Source of the DNA: Pseudeuparius sepicola
Taxonomy: Eukaryota; Arthropoda; Insecta; Coleoptera; Anthribidae
Length of the DNA stretch: 64,000 bases
Direction: 5' to 3'
Assembly: GCA_963920635.1 (NCBI GenBank)
Contig: OY987298.1
Coordinates: forward strand, 57,019,949 to 57,083,948
Below, one piece after another: positions 45,795 to 56,957 of the stretch. The notes under the pieces are model-generated. The model had not been told where the DNA came from. It ran no database searches and saw nothing but the letters and a program-made list of their open reading frames with translations. The first letter of the stretch is position 1; each line of letters begins with the position of its first letter. A program made the position numbers and the translations under genes.

Positions 45795-47485
45795 CAGGGT
45801 AAGTCATAAATAATACGACATAGACCAGCTGCATATATTTTGGGCCAAAATATTATACGATTGAGGCTAATATGCCTTACAGAAATGTTGTTTGTTTAAG
45901 AGAATTTGGAAAAATGTACCCCCAAAAACACATGTTGACTCCAACATTTGAAAAATAAAATTTTTACCGACCACTTTCAAATGTTACAAATCAACTGTAC
46001 CATTTAAAGTGAGAAGAAAGTCACTATTAACAATGTACCAAAAATGTATCGTTTTCAAAATGAAATGGATTCAAACTCGGCAAAATTTGGACACTCTATT
46101 TCACGAAAAAGAATGGTGTTTTGACCAATGCCTATTTGGCATTACTTTCTTCACTTTGAATGTACAGGGTGATCCAAACTCGACGCCCCCAGGCCTACAG
46201 CGGGAACACAAAAACTCAAAATAAAATTTCGAAAAGGGGTTCTTAAATGGGACATACCAAGGTCCAATTGTGACCGAAAATTAGCTTTTTTGATGTTTGG
46301 GAAAATGGCCACTGTGACGTCATCGATATTATTTTCCCAGAAACATACCAGTTTTTCTCTATATATTGAAAGTCCTTATCATTCTCAACAACTTTTGTAG
46401 GGAAAGATTTTCTGTATTTTTTATTGTTCCAAATATACAGGGTCAAATATATAAAAAAACATGGAATTTGTTCTAATCATTTTTCGAAATCATGATAGCA
46501 ATGGAAACAATTGATAGTCAGAAATTATTTAAGAGTATGTTAGGGTGCCTTGCGCATCTTTAAATTTATTTAACTGGAATATTTTTTAATTTTCTGAATG
46601 GTGCTTGTTACTAACTTGTTGTTATTATTCTTTGTTACAAATTTTTTTTAAAAATATTCCTGTTGAATAAATTTAAAGATGCGCAAGGCACCCTAACATA
46701 CTCTTAAATAATTTCTGACTATAAATTGTTTCCATAGCTATCATGATTTCGAAAAATGATTAGAAAAAATTCCATGTTTCTTTACATATTTGACCCTGTA
46801 TATTTTGAACAATAAAAAATACAGAAAATCTTTCCCTACAAAAGTTGTTGAGAATAATAAGGACTTTCAATATATAGAGAAAAACTGGTATGTTTCTGGT
46901 AAAATAATATCGATGACGTCACAGCGGCCATTTTCCCAAACAACAAAAAAGCTAATTTTCGGTCACAATTGGACCTCAGTATGTCCCATTTAAGAACCCC
47001 TTTTCGAAATTTTATTTTGAGTTTTTGTGTTCCCGCTGTAGGCCTGGGGCGTCGAGTTTGGATCACCCTGTACAGTAAAGTTGATCTGTAAGATTTGAAA
47101 GCGGTAGCTGAAAATTGTTTGTTTTGAATGTTGGAGTTAAAAGATGCACTAAATAATGAACCCGCGACACCAAAAAGATAACTTCAAAAAAGTTAGGAGC
47201 AAAAGCGCGGTTTAAAAACAGCGCCCACTATGAGATACGTAGAAACTGACATTTCAGCTTATTCTCCATCCACAAAATCATATAAGTGCTAAATTTTAGT
47301 TCAGCAGCTTGACTATTTTGGGAGATGTAGCCAAAATGCAATTTCAAAAAACAAATTTCAACGCCCTGTATCTCTTAAACAAACGACATTTCTATAAGGC
47401 ATATTGGCCTCAATCGTAATATTTTGGTCCAAAATTTATGCAGTTGCTCCATGTGCCATTATTTATGACATGACTCACCCCGTAT
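45795..47485. mobile_element. MITE with about 130-bp arms, host of a nested foldback
   Basis: Left arm 45795-45930 (ACAGGGTAAGTCATAAATAA) and right arm 47355-47485 (inverse, ending near CTCACCCCGTA) pair over about 130 bp, including GGCTAATATGCC / GGCATATTGGCC. Without the nested element the MITE is about 780 bp and resembles the one at 39528-40445. Confidence 0.8.
46164..47077. mobile_element. Nested foldback with about 430-bp arms
   Basis: Begins CAGGGTGATCCAAACTCGAC and ends with its inverse, flanked on both sides by TA (GAATG-TA and TA-CAGTAAAG). Arms 46164-46590 and 46650-47077 are almost identical; the loop is only about 60 bp. An internal CAGGGTCAAATAT near 46438 and its mirror near 46788 mark a second pair of CAGGGT ends inside. 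The 67-codon frames at 46243-46446 (minus) and 46790-46993 (plus) encode nearly the same peptide because they are mirror copies; they are not genes. Confidence 0.88.
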
Positions 47486-47997
47486 ACCTACTTATTTCAT
47501 TCTTGCCACATTTATTAGATACATGAACAAGACACATATGTAAAAGCAGTGTGTACTGCGTTCAGAAGTGGAGAAAGTGGATTTTAGTACTTACTGGAAA
47601 TGTATTGAAATCTCGAATAAATCGTAAAAGTAAAAATTAGGTAGGTAGGTACCAGCTAACTAGGTACATAGTTACATACATACAGGTAACTTGTTTGATC
47701 TTCAAAAAATACTAAACGTTACTTCAGGAAGATTTTATTATAACGGTCAGTTTTAAAGTGACATGTAAGTTTATAAAATAATGAATTAACTACATTTTCA
47801 CGAGATTTTTTGTCTCGTGACCTCAAAATCTGATTGTAAATCTCGCGGAGTTACAGCACTCGCCGCTGCGCGGCTCGTGTGCAACTTTTCCGCTCTCCTT
47901 ATACAACTTTACAACTCTCGTTATGTAATATATTATCTGACTGTTTCTCACCATTCTGAACTGCTTGTATTGCAATAACATACCTATTAAAATTATA

Positions 47998-48380
47998 CAG
48001 GGTTATTGCTTATGGCAATTCGATACATTCCTTTGAAGATCTGATAGGGGAAGGGGTAAGAAGTAAATTTAACCCTATATGCATTATGCAAAACCCAATT
48101 TCATTAAATATGTTTGACTTTTTATTTAAAATTTTCCTACGATCTAAATGTTTTGGGACTTTTTCCATTTCAAACATAAAACCATCACAGTGTTTGGTAA
48201 GTAGTCCAGTTGAAAAGTTTTAAAAAAGTTCCATAGATTTTTTTGTCTACTAAGAAAAATTTAAATATCTTAAAAACTATTGAGGTTTGCATAATGCATA
48301 TTAGGATTAAATTTACTCCTTACCTCCTCCCCTATCACATCTCCAAAGGGATGTATCGAATTACCAATAACCCTGTATAA
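47998..48380. mobile_element. MITE, about 380 bp, CAGGGTTATT ends
   Basis: Left ACAGGGTTATTGCTTATGGC, right ACCAATAACCCTGTA, flanked by TA. Arms of about 105 bp pair, including ATTCGATACATTCCTTTG / ATGTATCGAATT blocks and TGCATTATGCAAA / TTTGCATAATGCA. Confidence 0.82.
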
Positions 48381-48469
48381 TTGTTGAAATAAGTAAGATT
48401 ACTGTATATGAAAAGCTAACAGGTGCTACAGTTTTTAAATTTATAGGTATATTATGATAGATAAGCAAG

Positions 48470-49520
48470 GTACAATGATAGAGAAGCAAGGTAAATAATT
48501 CTTTACTCAGTTAAGAAGAAAAATGTGATGTTTTTATTGGGGATGCAGTCAACAGGCAATATAAGAAAACTCTTTTACTTTTTTATATAGTCAAGCTTTC
48601 GGAATAATTTATTACATCTTCAGGACAACTACAAATGGTAGGTATAAAGGAATATTATAAAAACTAAAAGACTAGTTACTAAATTGGGGTTGTATAAATT
48701 CGCAAACTGTGAAACAGTGAAGCCTTTAAAATAATGTATAAAACTACTATACAGGGTGTTCCGCATAAGAACCGACACAGAGCAGGAGCATACAGGGGAG
48801 CCCAAAATAAGGTGATACCTCTATACTAAGTTGTACACTTGAAAAGTGAGCTTTGTAATTTCGAAAAAACAATATATCAGTTATTTTTGAACTTCGAAAA
48901 ACCAAATTTGGCACACACTGTTGCAAGGGCATTAATCGACAGACAACATTGTTCAATTGTACCATTTAAAGGGTTGATACAGAACTTTTTTGTCCATTGG
49001 CGGACTGACAAAATTGGTACTTTGTGTTATGAATAATTTAATTCTAGTACTTTTTTTACTCTTGTTATTTTTCGAAAGACTTTATCACTTTCGCCAAAAA
49101 CGCGAATAACTGAAAACACGTGTTCCATATTATGTGATATTTAAAATCTTTGAAAATTCAAAAGTTGCCTATGAAATTAAACGTCAAACTTGAAAAGAAA
49201 TTGAATGGAAAAAGAATTCAAATAAATGGGTTGGAAGAGGAAATAATTTCCCAAAGAAAGAAGTCACATTTATTTGGATTCTTTTTACATTAAATGGTTT
49301 TTGCGAATTTATACAACCTAAATTTAGTAAGTAGTCTTTTAATTTATATAATACTCCTTTGTTTAAATATTACCATTTGTAGTAGCCCTGATAAATTACC
49401 CCGAAAGCTTGACTACATAAAAAAAGAGTTTTCTTATATTACCTCTTGACTGCATGCATTCCCACTAAAAATATCACATTTTTCGTATTAAGTGAGTGAG
49501 TTCAGACTTATATACCTTGC
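48470..49520. mobile_element. Element with about 230-bp inverted ends carrying hammerhead-like sequence
   Basis: 48500-48720 and 49300-49520 are inverted copies (TGCAGTCAACAGG / CTTGACTGCATGCATT, AAGAAAACTCTTTTACTTT / AAAAAGAGTTTTCTT, TTGTATAAATTCGCAAA / TTTGCGAATTTATACAA). The middle starts with a lone ACAGGGTGTTCCGC end at 48749, so another element was inserted and truncated there. Each arm contains a hammerhead-like motif; the left one is better preserved. Confidence 0.7.
48588..48630 (-). ncRNA. Hammerhead-ribozyme-like motif 5 (weak)
   Basis: On the minus strand: stem I GTC, CTGAAGA (48617-48623), an imperfect stem II (GTAAT / ATTAT), GAAAGCTT (48593-48600), stem I GAC. Stem III would be the self-complementary AGCT. 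The mirrored copy at about 49389-49415 has lost bases in the core. Probably a decayed ribozyme. Confidence 0.4.
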
Positions 49521-50209
49521 TTCTCTATCAAAGCAGTCCGGAATGGTGAGAAACATTCACAAACAATCGCCCAACAAAACTGTTCGAAGGAAAAATGCAC
49601 TTAGAATGTAAAAAACAGTTTCTGGCCATCAGAAACACGGCATAAATCTTTCAAAATTTCTGCGGGTTTGGCGCAGTAATAATTCCTACACCCCACTTTA
49701 ATAATAATAAAAAAAACGGATAGAACGCGGTTTGCCCGGCTAAAGACAGAAATACCTATAATGTCGGTTATATTTCTTACTTTACCCACGTTTCTTCGGT
49801 ATTTCGCAGTTTACTCGGGTAAACCTAAGTTTAACCGTTAACCTTACTTTACCCGCAACATATATATTTTATATCTCCAGTGGTCTGAGGCAAATTGTTG
49901 TTATCTACAACTATTCAACTGTTTCTTTTTATTCGAATATCCAAAAATAACTTTTAGGGCAATTTTCATATTTCACCCCCGTACAGAACTACTTTTGACG
50001 CCTTGTGGTATTTTATAGCATTAATGGTGGGGTGGGGAATCATCTAAAATTAATTTTAACTTTTAATATGAAAGTACAAACGAAAATCACAATTTGAAGA
50101 TCCATGGACTCTACTAAAAGAACATAAATCGATGCACCAGTTTTGTTCCCGTGGACGCACAAACAACAAACCCAGGAGGCATAATAATAAAACTACGTGA
50201 AAAAACCAT
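49521..50209. other. No gene seen
   Basis: AT-rich sequence with short frames of no recognisable content. Confidence 0.4.
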
Positions 50210-50517
50210 GCGCGATGTTGCCAACTTTCTTGGATGCAGAAAACGCGAAGACATGTAATAAATATACACGAACGCGTATATTACCGGTGGCTTCAGCAGC
50301 GCCCTCGTGGCGGATTCCACGAACTAAAATATACACGTTTTTTCATCTCAACGACAATTCGACGTCCACCTGAAAATTCGTATATAGACACTTCTCACAG
50401 TTCTGAGCACTTTGGCGACTTTTCCATTTCTGCGTCCGTATACGGACGTCGAATTACACAGGACGCAGAATTACATGCGCAAACCATAATGTATGGACGC
50501 AGAAATGACGTACAGAC

Positions 50518-50578
<61 letters not shown>
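50210..50578 (+). repeat. Repeat with TCTGCGTCC motifs and (TA)n end, copy 2
   Basis: Shares GATGCAGAAAACG, GGACGCAGAA and GACGCAGAAATGACG with 45061-45520 (inverted). It ends in about 60 bp of pure (TA)n at 50519-50578, the target of the next element. GTCCGTATACGGAC near 50435 is a perfect palindrome. Confidence 0.6.
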
Positions 50579-50581
<3 letters not shown>

Positions 50582-51149
50582 GGTTAACTATCACTTAGTA
50601 CAAAAATTTTTATGGCAGATAAAGAAAAATTAGACTTGCCAAAATAAATTTTCAAAAATTTTCTAACATTTGTCTTAAGCCTAAAAAAATTTTTTTTCAA
50701 ATTGTATTAAACCCCTCAAAAAACGCCGCCTATGGACGCCCGCGCGACATGTCTAAAAATTTCGCGTATGTCAATAGCGCGGCGTTGCCACGTCTATCAA
50801 TTTATCCGAGGATTCACCACAAAATTTCGATTTCCTTTTAAAAACGATTACTTTCTAAGGAACATGTAGAATGCCTATGAAACACCTACCTTACTGACAT
50901 TTCCAGGATTGTTTGCACCATTTTCTGTTTTCTTGCTTTTTTACATTAAAAGTCACACAACACAACATTCACATTTTCTAAATCTGTTGGGGATCTCTTG
51001 GTTTCCCTCTGCTATTCCTTTTGTTTGAAGCGAGGTACTCAGCCTGACGACCACGACGAGGTAGATCCCCTCCGCCAGGAAAACCCCGAAGGGTAACCAA
51101 AAAATCACAACTGCACTAGCACACATTGCACAAATGCACATGCAAAGCA

Positions 51150-52418
51150 CTACAGTAGCTGTTCAAAGAGGCCGCCGTTAACTTCGATGCACAAATTCAC
51201 TCGGTTAACTAAAGAAGTCCGGATACGTGCAAAAAGTCCATGATTATTCCGGATTTGAACAGCTGCACCTTCAATTCGTTCACGTAACTGCTGCTCGTTG
51301 TCGATTTCCTGCTCGTACACAATCGCCTTCATGAATCCCCAAATACAAAAATCCATTGGATTCAAGTCTGGTGATCGCGGCGGCCATGCAATGGGCCCTC
51401 CTCTTCCGATCCAACGGTTGGGGCATTGGTCGTCTAAAAGTGCACGAACAGGTCTCGCAAAATGGGCTGGTGCACCATCGTGCATAAACCACATGTCATG
51501 CAGTACTTGTAGTGGCAAATTATCAAACAAAACATTTGTCAGAAAATACAAGTATCGTTCAGCGTTTAAATTTTCCGGTAGAATGTATGGTCCAATTAAT
51601 CGATCTCCATAAACTCCTGCCCAAACATTGATGGAAAACCGACGTTGGAAATTAAACCGCCGAACAGCATGTGGGTTCTCATCGGACCAAATATGGCTGT
51701 TGTGTCTAAAAAAAAACAACAAAAATTAGAAATATTCACAATTTTGGCGAAGGCGTTAGGATTGACATAGCCAATTTTATAATAAATAAAAAAGATAATA
51801 TGGAAGAGAGAAAGCTATAAGTAAGTAAAAATTTACATACGTGTAAACCCCAGCACGTGTGAAGCAGCATTCGTCTGTCCAAAGAATGTTGAAAACAAAG
51901 TTTGGGTCTTGGGCGATTCGATCACGTAGCCAAGTGCAGTAGGTCATTCTCACCGGAAAATCATTTGCTTCTAATGCTTGGACCTTTTGTATGTGATAAG
52001 GGTGAAGGCCGTTTTCCCTTAGAATCCTCCATGCCTGTAAATAATTTTATTGTTACATTTTAAATTTTATGTAGGTATTAGGTGCAAGCAAAGACAATCC
52101 CATCACATGGGATAGTCTTTGGTAGAAGTCAGTTTTATTGGTTTTATTTTACTTGCCTTGTTCTGAGATATTCCCAATCTCCTTGCAATAGCTGTAGTGC
52201 TTATGGAAGGTTGCTCGCCCACCCCTTCGAGCTTGCAAAACACCAGTGTTTCGCATACGTTGTACAATGTTCACGAAAGTACGTGGGTTAGGCATATTTG
52301 CCCTGTTAGGAAAACGAATACGGTATTCTGCTGCAGCTCGATGTGCACTTTCATCGCATCTCCCGTACATTATAACCATGTCCGTTAACTCGGCGTTCGA
52401 ATACTCCGGCATTTTCAC
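51150..52418 (-). pseudogene. Transposase with DUF4817-like N-terminus and DDE domain, spliced
   Basis: Cut-and-paste transposase of the IS630/Tc1/mariner superfamily. Exon 1 (52157-52418) encodes the helix-turn-helix, DUF4817-like domain (YSNAELTDMVIMYGRCDES, FPNRANMPNPRTF). Exon 2 (51841-52034) has ENGLHPYHIQKVQAL and the first catalytic D in LWTDECCFTRAG. Exon 3 (51150-51705) has HIWSDENPHAV, the second D in MHDGAPAHFA and the third in RSPDLNPMDF; 41 residues lie between the last two, a DD41D pattern. Intron 1 (52035-52156) appears to use a GC donor (AAG|GCAAGT) and intron 2 (51706-51840) is GT-AG; both joins restore family-like sequence. A 1-nt frameshift in exon 1 near 52205 (before the ISTTAIARRLGISQ segment) breaks the product. 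Confidence 0.85.
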
Positions 52419-52520
52419 AAAGACGCTGAACGATTTGCCGCGAAAATCAAGACCAAACTGGGAAATAACGCCATGTTACATTCGCAAATGCCCTCCGTCG
52501 GCTACTAGCCAAACTTGAAA

Positions 52521-53590
52521 AGGTTTGTTCCAACAGGACCAATAACCGTGCTCAAGCACGTTCAGCGCATGCGCACTACCCCACTGGCTGTTCCAACTGA
52601 ATTATGTACCTACCGACACGGGACGATACACGCACTGTTCCAGCCGATTTATGGATCATTTGTGTATCGTCCTTGTACGATAAAAACGGTCCCTGGTCTA
52701 AAGCAATAACCGCGTGTACTGACATGCGCAGTGTATAGTCATGTGACAGAGATAAACAATAACCTCATATTTTTGTTTTTACGTAGATGGTTTTAAATCG
52801 ATGGCTGGGATCGTGTTTTTTATTTCTTGTTGGTTTTTGGCTTGTTGGGTAGGGCGGGGAATCGTTGAACAATAATTTTTTAGAGTAAAGAGTGAGGTTA
52901 GCCCACCGAACATTCGGTTAGCCACATATTAAACACGCAGGTTAGGTGCGGTCACAAAACGTGATTTGGTCGATTTGATTCACAATCCGTTCCATCTGAA
53001 ATTTTCTTTGGGATCGCACATGAACGGTGCAAAACTAGCGCATGCGTTCTTTAAGGGTTATCATCTAGTTCATGTACAGTTCTGTGACGGTACGTAAATT
53101 CGAGTTGGAACAAATGATCCCAAAGAAAATTTCAGATGGAACGGATTGTGAATCAAATCGACCAAATCATATTTGTGACCGCACCTAACCTGCGTGTTTA
53201 ATATGTGGCTAACCGAATGTTCGGTGGGCTAACCTCACTCTTCATTCTAAAAAATTGTTCAACGATTCCCCGCCCTACCCAACAAGAAATAAAAAACACG
53301 ATCCCAGCCATCGATTTAAAACTATCTACGTAAAAACAAAAATATGAGGTTAATGTTTATCTCTGTCAACGACCATACACTGCGCATGTCAGTACACGCG
53401 GTTATTGCTTTAGACCAGGCACCGTTTTTATCGTACAAGGACGATACACAAATGATCCATAAATCGGCTGGAACAGTGCGTGTATCGTCCCGTGTCGGTA
53501 GGTACATAATTCAGTTGGAACAGCCAGTGGGGTAGTGCGCATGCGCTGAACGTGCTTGAGCACGGTTATTGGCCCTGTTGGAACAAACCT
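52521..53590. mobile_element. Foldback element, about 490-bp arms, nested in the transposon
   Basis: Starts AGGTTTGTTCCAACAGG and ends with its inverse. The arms 52521-53014 and 53109-53590 are nearly identical; the spacer is about 95 bp. CTGTTCCAACTGAATTATG and mirrored frames at 52515-52709 and 53402-53671 are products of the inversion. It lies upstream of the transposase ATG, so it would sit in the 5' leader. Confidence 0.88.
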
Positions 53591-54189
53591 TGTATGTACA
53601 GTTAGTTGCCTAGCTAGGAAGTTATGAAATGACGAACGGGGCAACGCGGAGCAGTCGAAAAAACGTTTCATAGACTCGACCGGGCCGATACGTCGCTTAA
53701 TTCATACCGCCGAGGCTTCAGAACAATAAATCCTTTATCTATGCTTCAGAAGAGGTTAGATGGTGGACAAGAATTCATCAGAGGAGCTCCGGGGGTATTA
53801 AGGGAGACGGCTTGTGGTGTCGCGGTAATGAGCTTTCCGCGAGAGTAGGAACCGGTCCGGATACGAGCTAAGGTAAGGGGAATCTAATAGCGCTGCATCT
53901 GTACAGATTCAAATCGATTGTTATTTATGTATTTTTTAAATTTGTTTGAGTAAAAAGGTATTTTCACCGTTCCTAAATCAACGGCAACACCGCGGAAAAT
54001 CACTTCAGCTGTCAGTACCTTCAGAAGCCAAATTGGATGACGTCATTAAAGGCGGGGATTTACAGGGAAAATAGGGGTCTTTACCCGTTTTTTTAAAGAT
54101 CGTAAAAAAAATCTAAAAATATTTTTCTATGTTTTCTTAAGCCATCCTGCGCACGTGGTAAAATTTTTTGTACTAAGTCATAGTTAACC

Positions 54190-54230
<41 letters not shown>

Positions 54231-54446
54231 TTCTATAGCTTTATCAGATAGTTCACGTTGCTGACTGCCTGCATACCCTCTGTGTATACCTACTGGTTAG
54301 TATTGGGCACATATAATACATTGTCGCAAACCATCTTAAACAAGATTAAGCTGAAAATTTCACATCTTGCATGGAAAACATTTTACGTGTAGAATACCGC
54401 TTTGCTACGGGTGGCATTTGTTTTTGAATAACCCTGTATAATATGA

Positions 54447-56841
54447 AATTGAATCGGTGAGTTCGAAAACCGTACATGTCCAAAAACTTCTTTTTGAGAA
54501 AATCAAGAAAAACCTATTAACATTTAAAGTAATTATTTCAGAGCATTAGCATACACAGAAAAGTTGTAGAGCTGGTGGTTTGTCGTTTATTTTTAGCACT
54601 AATTTTTTCAAAAACAAAATGGCGTATCAGTTACAGCTAAAAGAAGATAATGGACTTGTACGGTTTTCGAACTCAACTCAGTGAAAAAACGAGTGAAATT
54701 AAACAATTTATTTAATAGTCATACAGATTACAGTTTGATTAACATACTGCTAATCATCGTTTTCTGCATTAGTAGTTTTCCAGGATGTCACATGGTAGTA
54801 AAATTCCAACTTTTCACCAGTGACATATGACATAACCTTTTTAATATCGGCGATTTTTTTTTTTCATTGATTGGAACTGGTTCTCTATATGCGACACTAT
54901 TGGGTATAGGGGGATTGTCCTTATGTTCCTTTAGTAATTTAAAAGTGTGGGAAATGAAGCTACCTATATATTCCCAAGTTGTCACATATCCAGGAGTAGA
55001 ACTCTCATAGAGGAACTGCCTGTAGTTTGACACAGCAAAAGTTTCTTTTCTGGGAGTAGCTCCACGAATCAAAATGGAACATTTTTTTTGTAGTGAGCAG
55101 GCCACCAGCTTTTAAAATCAATAATGTCGTTATATCGGATTTGCTTCACAGTAAATGGTTGTTTTTTTCTTGAAGATATTATCATCTCTTCATATTCTTC
55201 TGGGATGTAAATTCGATCGTGTTTTTTAACAACTCTTTTTACACAACCAAAATCCCTGTCGCACGGCAAAAATGAATGTCCTCTTATTGGGAAGTAGTGA
55301 TATATTTTGTTAAATCGCTTGGTCGCCTGCAATGCTATTAAAAATCGGATCATGGTTTGGTTACGGTTCTTCCCTGCACATCCATCGGAAAACAAGTGCA
55401 GCTCAGTTATTTCAGGTGGTATGTGATTTATTATGTAGTCATAAAGGAATGTGCATACTTCATTAGGTCCTTTGCAAGCTTGGCCTTCATGATAAGTATA
55501 AAAATGACCAGTATTTTCCTTAAGGTTATGTATTTGAAATGCGTACACAAAAAGCTGTCTAAAATAAAAAATTTCCTGAACAGGAATATGTGGAAGAGGC
55601 ATATTCTGTATATAGTCAAAAGATAGGCCCATTACTTCTGGTCGTTCATTACACAGAGTTTGCACTTCTTTCATCTTATTATAAAACTTTTTCGCACGCC
55701 TTTTATGGACCATGAGTTCTGCTGCAGCTACTCTTTTTGCATTATCGTTAAGGTTACCGTCTTTAAGCCTAGCACCAAGTCTCTCACACTCCGAGCAGAC
55801 ATCAATCTGTGGTCTTCCAAACCTGAGATTGTAGTTTTCTTTATAATATTTCAGGTAGAATTCGTATTTCACTAAGTTTTGTAACTCTGGAATTTCACTA
55901 GAAATAGATCATGCATTTTCTTTACGTTTAAGGTTGCATCTAAATATTGAATGTCTTTAGAGGAGTAATGGGAAACTTTAACTGGAAACGACTCAATGTG
56001 CTCTTTAATTTTCACAGTCCAGTCATTGCATATTGCACGGGGTCTGTTGTTGTAGAAGTAGTGTGTTTAATCGCTGAACTTGGCAATGTGATATGGCATG
56101 AAGACTTATAAATGCCTGCTTGCATACGGAAATCCGATTTGATTGTTTCATAGCAAAATACGAAAAATTCGATTTTCTATCTTCTTTATGTACAGTACCT
56201 CTTACTCGATGTCTCTGAATGGGTTTTACTTCCATAAGTCCCTGCAAATATGTGTCTTTTTCGTTTTTCGCCCTACCGTCATATAGGTTAGATAGTATTT
56301 CGTTCTTTTCTTCCTCAGTAAACTGCTGCATGCATTTTTGTTTACAGCTTAGAAATATGAAAGTTAGGTACTTTAATGTTTAAGCAAAAAAATAGTAACT
56401 TACCTGCATTGAGGTCCTGGAGTCTTCGCTTCAACATGTTTTCCCTTGCTAGAAACATATCCCTGACCTTGCAAAATTGCTGTTTTTATTTTATTATGTT
56501 TCCAACCATCCACATTCTTTTTTCTTTTCCTGCTACCACCATTGTTATTAACTGCTTCTCTACTATCACTGGATGACATATTTTTTTATTTAAATTGGTT
56601 CGAAAATTGCGAAAATTAAGAATACATAGACACGCGAAACGAACGCTATGCTTGTAAACAAACAACTGCCGATAGCTTTTGGATTGCTCCATAGCAATCT
56701 GCCATACTCCGTTAACAGTTAAGTAAGTCGTATGGTTTTTAAGCTCAATCGATGAGGGACCATTTGTTATACAAAATGGCTATCTTAGTTTAAAATGTCA
56801 ATTTTTGGACTTGTACGGTTTTCGAACTCACCGATTCAATT
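54447..56841 (-). mobile_element. TIR element with a DUF7869-like gene
   Basis: The 39-bp ends 54447-54485 (AATTGAATCGGTGAGTTCGA) and 56803-56841 are inverted copies with one mismatch. A third copy of the inner 24 bp (GGACTTGTACGGTTTTCGAA) sits inverted at 54652-54676, only 200 bp from the left end. The element therefore contains a smaller 54458-54676 inverted pair at its 3' side. The one gene inside is on the minus strand. Confidence 0.8.
54750..56579 (-). pseudogene. DUF7869-like, transposase-like gene, two exons, frameshifted
   Basis: Exon 1 56404-56579 (MSSSDSREAVNNNGGSRKRK) ends at a CAG|GTAAGT donor; intron 56348-56403 is 56 bp; exon 2 starts CKQKCMQQFTEEEKNEI, which restores a cysteine-rich box seen in the family. 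Next come VCKQAFISLHAIS, a gap with frameshift near 56045, IKEHIESFPVKVSHYSSKD, another frameshift near 55890, then an open stretch 55069-55872 with RPQIDVCSECERLG, ELHLFSDGCAGKNRNQTM and FPIRGHSFLPCDRDFG. Two more frameshifts (about 55085 and 54830) precede the end near 54750. D residues in SDGCAGKNRN and PCDRDFG are candidates for a metal site. Insect genomes hold many such genes; their role as transposases is inferred here from the flanking inverted repeats. Confidence 0.75.
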
Positions 56842-56851
56842 GGTCTTCTGT

Positions 56852-56957
56852 CAGGATATTCTGCCGTGGTCGGTGTTGATTGTTTCCAAGTTATTGGATG
56901 CGATGACTAGCGAAACGTTTGAAAACAATCAACACCGACAAAGGCAGAATATCCTGG
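56852..56957. mobile_element. MITE-like palindrome, 106 bp
   Basis: CAGGATATTCTGCCGTGGTC and its inverse ending GGCAGAATATCCTGG; GGTGTTGATTGTTT / AAACAATCAACACC pair inside. It starts 10 bp outside the previous element's right end. Confidence 0.8.

Larger units (their letters stand above)
50579..54192 (-). mobile_element. Tc1/mariner-superfamily transposon, DD41D-like
   Basis: Inverted ends CAGGGTTAACTATCACTTAG at the left and CTAAGTCATAGTTAACCCTG at the right pair over about 33 bp with one mismatch. Both sides are (TA)n, so the TA target is inside a TA microsatellite. A three-exon transposase gene lies on the minus strand (51150-52418). The 5' leader carries a 1.07-kb foldback. One frameshift in exon 1 makes this copy non-autonomous. 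Confidence 0.88.

Noticed and set aside
46243..46993. Two nearly identical 67-residue proteins on opposite strands
   Set aside because: They lie in the two arms of one foldback, so the sequence is the same DNA read twice; no family motif.
52515..53671. Pair of similar frames (64 and 89 codons) ending in the same peptide
   Set aside because: Products of the inverted arms at 52521-53590.
56896..56915. CGATGACTAGCGAAACG as a further hammerhead core
   Set aside because: The first core bases do not fit CTGANGA, and stem II would be only two pairs; it lies in a MITE loop.
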